NCBI GenBank assembly: GCA_964200075.2
Contig: CAXNAA020000473.1
Span: 1 to 21,015 of the forward strand
DNA length: 21,015 bases
From: Sphacelaria rigidula
Taxonomy: Eukaryota; Phaeophyceae; Sphacelariales
Reading direction: 5' to 3'
Shown here piece by piece: positions 8,757 to 17,800 of the stretch. Within the stretch, counting starts at the first letter, position 1. The number at the start of each line of letters is the position of its first letter. Under the pieces are notes generated by a model. That model saw only the letters and a list, made by a program, of their open reading frames with translations, did no database searches and had not been told where the DNA came from. The translations under genes were made by a program, and so were the position numbers.

Positions 8757-11700
8757 TTATCCGGTACCCGTGAGTGACACTCGCCTATTTAAGAGCCAGG
8801 CTCGCTCTTCCACATCTGGAGGAGATATGCCGACGATATCGGCGTCACCGGATCCGGACTCCAGCTCCTGATCCCTTATTACTCCCTCGGCTCTTCCGCG
8901 TGAGTAGTCGTTGCTAAACCCACCCAGTTGCATCACTGGTCGATGGTGCAAAGCGAATTCATCATCGACGACGTCGACAGCCGTAGCCCGGTCCATCTCC
9001 GCGCCCGGTTCAATCGTTTGCGGAACCAGCCTTGCTGACGTATCAAAGTGTCCATCAAGTTGGGTCATGTGCCGCCTAGCGGTCGCCATGTCGTCGCGTG
9101 ACGAGAGTCGGCGATCGTCGTATCGACGATCATAATCGCGTTCCCTCAGTATTTCTCTACCACCACCGTCAGCGAGCTGCTGTTGTCGGTTATGTGTTGG
9201 CGATCGTTGCAGAGCAGCCTTGGCCGATCTCGGTCTTCGAGATCGCACCGCCGGTGCTGGATGGTACCTGGTAGCGTCGACACACCATGCCTGTTCTTTG
9301 CTGGTGTGCGTCGTTGTAGTGCCAAGCATGGCTGTGGATTCTGAGCCACGACGCGGGCCGGCGCGAGCGTCCTCTGTGGCCCTGTCTTCGAGGCTCTCGC
9401 GTAACGCGGAAGCTGACGCTGGCCGTCGCCGCCTTGATTGCGATGAGCTCTTTCCGGTGTTCCGATTTTCTGCCCAAGTTTCTTGACCGTTGGTCCACGA
9501 CGACGACCGTGCGTCGTGGTGAGCTCCACTCCCCTCGTTAGCCCTCCATATTCTCATTGCCTCTTCTGCCAAAGACCCGGTCGCTGCTGAGGTCTCGTGC
9601 CTGTGCTGGAGTCTTCGAGTACGCAAGCTTTCGAGAGCTTTGTCTGACGAGAAATCGACCACGTTTGGGCGGGCGCGACGCGGGGGAAGTGTGGTCGGTA
9701 GTTGCCTTCCGGGACCAGTTGTTGCACTGTTGCCTCCCGCGCGGTAACAATTTCCCCCCGCACCTGCTGTGCTTGGCCCTGCGATGCCGTGAGAGAATCT
9801 CAAGCTTTTGGCGGTGCCGATGGTGGTAGGGGTGCCATTGCCGATTTCCGTCGTTTGCTCGTGTTCATCCCCGAATCGCTCGTGAAGGTAAAGACGGCGG
9901 AAGTGAGGATCCAGCGGATGGTCCCATCTTGATTGACCTGTTTCAAATGTGAGGGTACGGTAGGCTGTCGTTGCCTCGTGAGCCACCATGCCCCATGCGG
10001 CCCTAGCGGTGACGTGGTTATCCGCATGCACGGCAAGTGAAAGAGAGGCCGCAAGGCACTCTACGACCGACAAGCTCTACACTCCGAGCAGATGTGACAT
10101 CGCGAACTCGACCGTCGAAGGCAAATAGTACAAAGACAAGGTGACATTGAGCTCACCGGTTCGCTCATTGTGGTAAAATGACCGCCCTCCGCTCGTCTTT
10201 TGAGCAACCCAGCCGTCCGGGAGCGGCGCCGCGAGCGCGTCGGATGCAATCCAAAGCAGCGATGAATCGCTGCTGATCCTAATCCCCAAGTACCGCGCCA
10301 TTTCCACCATTTCCACACTCAGTCGTAGTGGGTTTCCCGGCACCGGCAACTTGTCACCCGTGTGCACAGCCCTCTGCATATGCTGTACATGCCTGGTGCG
10401 CAACCACGCGTCGGCTTCTTCATCGGCTTCGTCCTGCCGAGTCAAGTGTGCTCTCGCTCGCTTCCACGGGATCGAACACTCCACCATCGACACGAACCGG
10501 CCAGCAGATATATACCCGTCACCGTGAATATCGAACCTCACGATTAGACGCTGCGCGTTGGACGTGGAGAGTCGTATACCGAGATTTTCAAGACCCACCA
10601 AGAATTCGTCGGCCGACAGCATGCCTAGTCGATATCGCGACCCTCTCGCATCCGATGGTACTACCCCGCCCAGGTGCTGTACGGAGACCTCTCCTCTGTT
10701 GCCCGTGAGATTGTTTCCTTCGTCGGAGACAATCGCCGCTCTGCCAGGGCCGGGGTATATGCTGTTTCCGCCCGATGGTGACGCCGTCTGCGCCTGCGCT
10801 ATTGCCTTTCGGCGGAAGGCTTCGTCGAGGTGGAAGGACACCTGACCAAGCGCTTCGAGGCGCTCGGCGGCTTGGCAGCAGACTTCGTCCTGCAGCTCGG
10901 CGTGGTAGGGGTCGGAGACGAACACAGCGAATTCTCCGTAGCTTACGCGGTCGCCCCCGTCAAGAGCAATCATACGGAGAAACTCCTGCACAAATAAGAC
11001 ACGCGCGCAAACGAGAGCACGCTTATGATCGCCATGTGATAGTCACGGAGAACCCGCAGAATGATAGAATAGCGGTGTGTGAAGCTAATCCAAAGCGAGG
11101 TGGGTAGAGAAGCGAGAATTTCGCTCAAAGTTTGAGGAACAGTTGGTGAAATCAGCACCACCACACGAACATGCTTCAGTTTAGTGGGATGAAATCAGAC
11201 AAGTATCGTTGTGGCGCGTTCACTCCCCTGAGATTGATTCGTCCCCTTGTCTAAGGCAGTTCATAGATCTGAATGCAAAACAGTCGACCCGAATACACCC
11301 GCTCCCTCTCGGTTCACCTTCGCTTCGGAAGGTGAAACGTCGAACCGGAGATCGGTGAGTGCGTCTTGTATTTCTCCAGCGTTCACATACCCGCACCCGC
11401 GGCGGTCAAAGTGCCCGAAAATCTGTCTGACGGATCGACCGGTGGATGCCTGTCTGCCCAGTATCATCTGCCGAAGGCGAGCGCCCATCTTTCCAAGCTT
11501 TGCAGCGCTGTCGCCCCCGCCTGGTGCAACAGTCTCACCGCCGGCGACAATACTATGCGACTCGTTGCCTGTTGCGTTACTGCACACCGGCACAAGGGTC
11601 TCCGGAGGCTGTTCCGATTCCCGCCTCTCACGGTCCTGAATCGCCTCCGTGCTCTCGCCCACCTCTTCTGCAATTTTGCCTCTTCTCGACCCGTCGGCTT

Positions 11701-14449
11701 CCTTACGAGGTCGACTTCCGCTACGAGGTCGTCCGCGATCGTTTTTCCGCTGGCAATCATCTTCGGAACCTTCCAGTTTCTGCCAGCTTTTTCCCTGCCT
11801 CAGGACGTCAAATTCGTCTGAAACTGTATCTGAATATTTTCGTTCCACCTGAAAATCCTTTGAGGCCGGGGGGCCTCCATTGCCGAACATTGTACCAGTA
11901 GTTGGTGCTGCAGTGGAAGAGGCAAGCGCCCCTCCACTTTCGGACGCCATACCGACGACAGGGCAATCGTCCTCCTCGCGACCCTTTTCAATACCACCAT
12001 GGACGCGTTGCCTCACAATGGTGTTCTCGTGCCAACCGCGGCCATCGTTGCCTTGAACTCTCGTGCGATATCGTTCATCCGTCCTGTCCTCCATCGTGTC
12101 GTCCTCCTCGGCATCGGTGTATCCTGCACTATCGCCCTCTTTGTAGAGGTACACGCTCCCGTCATCGGCGAAACGATTATCTGTCTCTTCGACGGGGGGC
12201 GACGTGCGTCGGAATGAGCCCCCAGGCCGGAGAAGATATGCTGCAGCCACGCGCTCCAGTTCGTCTTCACTGTGTTGACAGTGTACCGTATAGACGAGAA
12301 TCGCGATGCTCAGATGGTGCAACTGACAATGCAATGTGGGGTGCGTGTTGCTTGATGTGCTCTTGTGCCTCTAGGGTAAGATCGAATGGGACCTACCATG
12401 GACCACGAAGGCACCGTTCCCTTCGGAATCGTGCCACATCCCAGTTTCAGTCGACAAACTGAATACAACAGTGGAGGAGGAACAAGCGAGACACGTACTC
12501 TGTTGTCGTACACTTGCAATTGAGCCAGTGGAGCAATCAAAGGTTGAGCAACCGAGACGTCCCTTTGCCCTGCCCTGTACACAACACGAGGATGCTCAAA
12601 ATTCTTACTTGAAAGGCCCTTCTTCTTCATCGGCGTACTCCACAATTCCGAACGGACTGAGATCTGACACGTCCGAATCGCCCGACTCTTCACTCAAGCC
12701 CTCGGCTTCTTCGTCGTTCCTTCTTCCTTCGAACCTCCGCTTCCCACAGCTCTGTCCGCGCCTTGTCCTTGTCCGGCCGGGTTGCCACCCTGTTCTACAG
12801 GTCAGTGCCGGCTTGGCCGACATCGGTCGCCTTTGCCTTAGGCTACACCTTGCCCCCCCCCCGGAGTACAGCCCCATCGGAGGGTTGCTACCTCCGCTGC
12901 CTCTCTGGCCCCCCTTGTCCACGTATCCCGATCGGCCACTGCCTCTAGCTTCTGCACGGTCCCAGTCAAACCCATCTTCGGATTCGAGCGAAAACGATGA
13001 GCATTTCGGGCGGGCCCGTCCTCGAGACGCCGACGCAGGCCGCCGACCAATCGCACTGCTTCGCATTCTTGCCGCATCCACACCCTTTGCGATGAAATCA
13101 TTTTGCGAACCACGTGAATGAACGTCATGCCGCCTACAGCAATTGTTACCGTCTCGGGCGCTACCATCGGCCCCGAAGGAAAGGCGAGCCTCGCGGTCCT
13201 GTTTGGCCCGGCGAAAGAGTCGGGCGGAACGTCGCAGTAAATCCGCGTCGGCTCTTCTTTGTCTTTTGTCGTGCCTCCGCGCCAAAAGTCTCGTCATCTG
13301 CCCGATGCCTACGTCCAACAGCTGTCTTTCTTCCAGCTCAAGCAGCGTCATACCCCCCAGCGGGTGACCCCTAACTTGACTAAGCCGTTGGCTGCGAGGT
13401 ACACGATCTAGCTTTCTCCTTTCGCGGATCAGACTTGATCTGGTGCGACGGCGAATCGGGCGAGGTGGTTGCTGCACCGGCTGCAGCTCACAGAGCGATA
13501 TTTCGCTATTCGAATCGCGAAGATAGGCATCGTTGCTATTGATTTTGAGTTGTCGTGCCCGGGCTTCATGGCGTTGATTTTGCCGCCGAGAAGGCACTGT
13601 CTCTCCGCACAGATCATCCGACCCGCACTTTTGACCTGGGTGATCGGGGTGCTGGTGATGGAAGTGGTTAATGTCTGCTGCTCGTCTGCCTTGATCCCAG
13701 TCAGGGACGAAGTCGGAAAAGTCCTCGAGTTCTTCGTGGTTTATCCACGCTTCTTCGCGCAAGAACTCAGCCCCATCGTCCCTGTCGTACTCGGGGTGTC
13801 CGGACCGGCAAGACGCAGCGGGTGGCGGAATTTGTCGACCACCATTGCTCTTCGTTTCCTCGCGCATTTTGTCTGACACACCTGGGGATACAGCGCCACG
13901 TCCTCCGCTTGATCTGCTCATGTCTTCTTGAGCACCCGGATCTGTACAGCAGTCAGAGGAATTATCGCTAACAATCGTGCCCTGGGGCAGTAAATCCACC
14001 GAATTAGTAACAGTACCATCGTCTGCTTCGTGAACGCGCACTACTGCTTCGCCGTCGTCACGGATACGCCGTTCGTTTGGAGTAAGCGAAGTTTCCGCTG
14101 CTGCTGCTGCTGCTGTTCTATTGACAACAGCAGGATGGCGGCCGTCACCTTGACCGTTCTCCTGCCGCGGGTATCTCCCTTCTTGATCAGAAGGTGTGTC
14201 GGCCCAAATAAACTCGCCCATGAGCGGCTGATTGTCGTCCTCCTCGCGTTGACCTGCCGTTGACACACCACTGTGGAACGAAAAATCACCGTCCTCAGAT
14301 CCAGTGCGGGTGATGGTGTTGCTGGCCGACGTAGGGCCAATAGGCGAGACAGAGAACGCCAGAGAATCTGTGGGCTGCAGCCAACACGCACCGTCTTCCG
14401 GTTGCTCTTGTTGTTCTTGTTCTAGCGCGGTTGACCGTTTCTCCTCCAT
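8757..14449 (-). CDS. EF-hand and CEP164-type WW domain protein, four exons, 1600 residues
   Basis: Minus-strand exons: 14449-12609, 12269-11318, 10985-10157, 9937-8757, with donors GTAAGA, GTGAAC and GTGAGC and acceptors CACAG, GTGCAG and AACAG. The phases add up to 1601 codons ending in TAA. ATG 14449 is the first in-frame ATG after a TGA at 14533-14531. Residues 1-890 are mostly acidic and disordered, with a basic helical stretch at 366-425. EF-hand-like loops lie at 902-913, 938-949 and 1083-1094. A helix (1156-1187, containing LLWIASDALAAPLPDGW) leads into the WW domain (1186-1217), which is cut by intron 3. The C-terminal 380 residues are disordered. Four RRPxSA motifs occur, at 469, 540, 1378 and 1441. 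The helix plus WW plus WDHPxDxHFR ending resembles the WW region of CEP164, a basal-body distal-appendage protein, so a ciliary or centriolar role is inferred. It is not a full CEP164 orthologue: EF-hands precede the WW and the long coiled coils of CEP164 are missing. Confidence 0.8.
9904..10221 (-). other. WW domain split by a 219-bp intron (10156-9938)
   Basis: Exon 3 ends GAGCGAACCG and intron GTGAGC follows. Exon 4 begins GTCAATCAAGATGGG after AACAG. The join reads NERTGQSRWDHPLDPHF, giving tryptophans at residues 1190 and 1212 (22 apart), the central aromatic pair FY, and a closing proline at 1215. Each side alone looks like half a WW domain, so the splice is confirmed by the domain itself. 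Conserved Trp and Pro positions suggest a working proline-rich-peptide binder. Confidence 0.85.
10495..10534 (-). other. EF-hand-like loop 3, Arg at position 12
   Basis: The loop DIHGDGYISAGR (residues 1083-1094) has good ligands at 1, 3, 5 and 9 but Arg where a bidentate Glu is normal. The preceding segment SADEFLVGLENLGI looks like the worn partner hand. Calcium binding is doubtful. Confidence 0.6.
10932..11407 (-). other. EF-hand-like pair across intron 2 (11317-10986)
   Basis: Hand 1 is FDRRGCGYVNAGE (loop 902-913): Asp at 1 and Glu at 12 remain, but Arg and Cys sit at positions 3 and 5. Hand 2 is ALDGGDRVSYGEF (loop 938-949): Glu at 12 remains, position 1 is Ala. Both are degenerate and more likely structural than calcium sensing. 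The phase-0 intron falls between the two hands. Confidence 0.6.
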
Positions 14450-14812
14450 TTCTGGCGAGGCGGCTGACCCAAATTGAGGCTGTTTATGTACATGAGCGCA
14501 TAGTTTCTGGTCCAGGAACCTTGGCAGCCTTCAATACACTCCAGATAGAATCTTCCGAAAGCTGAGAAAAAAAAACAGATTTTTCGGTTACAGGCAACAT
14601 AGCTGGGTTCCGCCGCATTTGTGCTTTTCAGCTTCGTGTGCATACAAGACATGACACAACAGTACAGCCCACAGTCTCGTGCGCGTCAACTCAACTTCCT
14701 ACGACTGCAAAGTACGTGGGCTCTCTCTTTTATACGCCCAGGTCAAGTGCTATCAGTGGTACCAAGAATTGCGCTGCTGGTGTAGGCGAACACTTACTTG
14801 CATCCCTTCACA
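14450..14812. promoter_or_regulatory. Shared divergent promoter region
   Basis: 363 bases separate the minus-strand ATG at 14449 from the plus-strand LIAS ATG at 14813. A TATA-like TTTTATAC lies at 14727-14734, about 80 bases before the LIAS ATG. On the minus strand a pyrimidine run ending CTCAG at 14562 looks like a splice acceptor, so the EF-hand/WW gene may have a 5' UTR intron and its transcription start could lie inside the LIAS side. No transcription start can be fixed from sequence alone. Confidence 0.35.
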
Positions 14813-17800
14813 ATGACCAGCTTTTGCTGGTCTTCCTGCCGTCACGGCTTCTCCACGGCAGCACGGCGGGCCATTTTAGGATGCAGCGCCAACAGCTGCT
14901 GCAGCAGCAGAACCAGTAGCAGTTGTTCGAGGAGGTTGCTGAGCACTAGTGCAGCGACTCAGACCGATGGAAGCAGCAGTAGTAGGCTAGAGTTGCTGCG
15001 CCATCGGCTAAAGTCGGAGAACGATGGAATCGGTTTGTTCTCTGGAGACGTGGCGTATGGGACAGCGGTGCCCAAGAGGAATCGAGACAAAGATGGGAAA
15101 GTGAGCGTCTTGCTGTCTTGTGTGAAACAGGCCTGTGCTAAAGCAGTACAGTACAAGTCGATTGAACCATACAAGCGGTGGGCTGTGCTGGACTGACTGT
15201 CATTACCTCTGTGCTTCACCCGACTGTGCTGTCTGACTGCGTCATACCGACAGCACCGTTGTCTACCCGAGCACACAACAATACGGTAGAAGTGATGGAA
15301 ACTCCTGTACAACGCTGTCGCAATTATTGAACAAGTCAAACACTGTTTGTACTGATTTCCTAATAGGCGTACTTTCTTCAGGAATGCATGCCTTTTTGCG
15401 GTGTTTGCACCCCGCAGGATAGACGCGAGTATGGTTGATTGAGTGAATCATGGTTGGGCCATACTGACTCCCCAGACATTACTGACTGGGCTAGACTTCT
15501 GAATCTCGCACTATCTCCATACACTGAGTGCCCACCGTGTCTGTTCACATCTTGTGTTATGTGCGGGATTAGTGAGGTAAATTACAGACCTTGCAAGAGC
15601 CCCCCCCCCCCGACCCCCCCCCGATATCCTCCGTTTTCTTGCAATCGTTAGTTCGTAGCCTGACTACGAGTATGTGATCAACAGACTGCCCTGTGGGCGC
15701 TGTTGCCTGTGAATTGTTGCCTGTATTCGTTGAGTGATGTGCCTTGCTCTAGCGGTACACAACACAGCCAGGACAGCCACTATCCGAGACGTATGTAACA
15801 ACGATTCAGCCGGCTCGTTTCTGCTAAACCTCGAAAGGAACCCAAGTCCGCAGGAGCAAATGAATCTGTCATCTTCGCTTCTGGTTGTGTGTGTGTGTGT
15901 GTGTGTATTGTCGTCCCATCTACTCTGGACGCCGTCCTTCACCTTTCGGTATATGTGGGCGCACAAGTCGCGGTCACACAGGAGGAAAGCCAACACAGGA
16001 TTTCATTTTATTTTTTAGTTCCCCACCTTCCTTCTGCGGTGCCTGCCTGTTTTTATCGCGAGAGAGTTCCGCAGTTCCTTATCGCGAAAGGGTTCAGCAG
16101 TCCCTTTCCCTCGTCGACCACTGAGTCGATTTTGTGTATCCACGACCTAGTCGCTCTCCACTTTTGGGCAGTGTGTAAGAAAAACATCCCAGATCACTCC
16201 GAGAGTCGAACCCACGACTCAGCCGTCAAAAGGTTGCGAGGTTATCAACTGAGCTGCCCGGCCGATCGCCCCGGTGGCTCAGTTGGTAACCTCAAATCTG
16301 GTTGCTTGGCTTTATTTCCTCGGGCTCTTGGCTCTTACAGCAAGTGTACACATTACAGTGAGCCCCACATGTAACATCATTCTTGAGCCTTTGACCGTCA
16401 GCCTCGTCTTGGAACAGCTTCGCCGACTGATAGTCTTGGGCTGTTCAGGGGTCTACAGTGGGGTGCAGTAGTTCTTGAATAGACGGGCGTGCTAGTCCCG
16501 AGGTCAACGGAGAATCTTCCGAAGTCAGCCACGCGTGTTTCCAGGAAATTTCCAGGACGTGAAATTTCGCTCGCGGCCAAGAGGGATCGTGCGACCAATC
16601 AAAAGCAGCAAAACGAGGAGCTACTCGTATGTTCCGTAACAAATTGTCTGTTGTAGCATTGCCCATGTACAGGCGGCAAAGGTCTGTTTTATCTTCTGGG
16701 GGGGGGGGGGGGTACAAAGATCAAAAGGACATCAGGTACTTGTTTTGGGCCGTCTTTGCCACACTTGCCCGCTTCAGTATCACGAGAGCTGCGCCGAGCA
16801 CACCATGACGATGGGCGCAAACGGTGAATACCCCACTACAACGAATACCCAAGGTTCCCAAGACTGCTTACGTTGAAACGCCGTCAATTCTTCGCTGCGT
16901 ATCGCGCAGCTAGCAGCACAGTACCGCACCCAGCGCTACGTTTTATTTCATGACACAAAAACCTTTTACATGTCTTATCCCCGTCCTGTTTCGCCGTCTG
17001 TGGCCACCATCTATCCCCTAGTACAGCCATCGTTTTTTCGCTACTGTCTAATGCATAGAACGATCTCATGCTATTTTCGTCCACGTCCCGCATTTCCCCC
17101 TCTAGTACATCCCGTTCATCCTTGTATAGTTCACATACTGCAACTATGTAAGTTCCGCTCTCTGCTGCTTTGCCACAGGGGCAATTCTGTGCATCTACTT
17201 CCTCCTCTCGACAACTGTTATGTCTACTTCTTTTTTCTGGTAGGTCCAGGTCCCCCACCTAAAATCGCAGTTTCAAAACTTTCACCGCGTTCCATTTGGC
17301 CATGCAGCTATTTTTTCATTCTCATCCCCTCTCTCTACGGCTTGTATATCTTCAGGTGTTCTTCCTCGTCTAGTTAGCGTCTGAGTGCTTCTTTCCCCAT
17401 GTCTATCATGTCTCTCACTTTTGCCTTGTACCCCGCGCCTTCACCTATGGACAGTATTTCGTCTTGGTTTCCTCCTATCTCCTTCCATACTTGCTTGACT
17501 TCTCTACCCCACCTTTTGCCAGCCCGCCCTTTCGTACTTTTATTCTATCCAGCCCTGTCAAGTATGGCTGGCAATCTCTGAGGGGGGGGAGAGGTGGAAA
17601 GGCTGCACAACCCCCGTTTGGAAGCTTATGCAAGTTTCCGTTTTCCCAGTCGGAAATGAGCAAGCGCCAAAAAATATAAGGACTGGTTGTTTTATGCTGT
17701 TTATCGCACGCGCACTTTCAATACGGTACATTCTACAACTGCACTTCATCGCCCATGTGATTGCACCGTTCCTGTGGAGGTGATCGTAATAATATCTGGC

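Noticed and set aside
11446-12462. Plus-strand open frames antisense to exon 2 of the EF-hand/WW gene
   Set aside because: Long only because the opposite strand is coding. The EF-hand and in-phase splice evidence support the minus strand.
16192-16267. Functional tRNA-Gln (TTG)
   Set aside because: The D stem does not pair, the acceptor stem pairs at only about four of seven positions and the T stem is wobbly, so it is treated as a derived element.
15885-16374. Plus-strand open frames starting in the GT repeat
   Set aside because: The Cys-Val start is the microsatellite itself. The rest runs antisense through the tRNA-like element and matches nothing.
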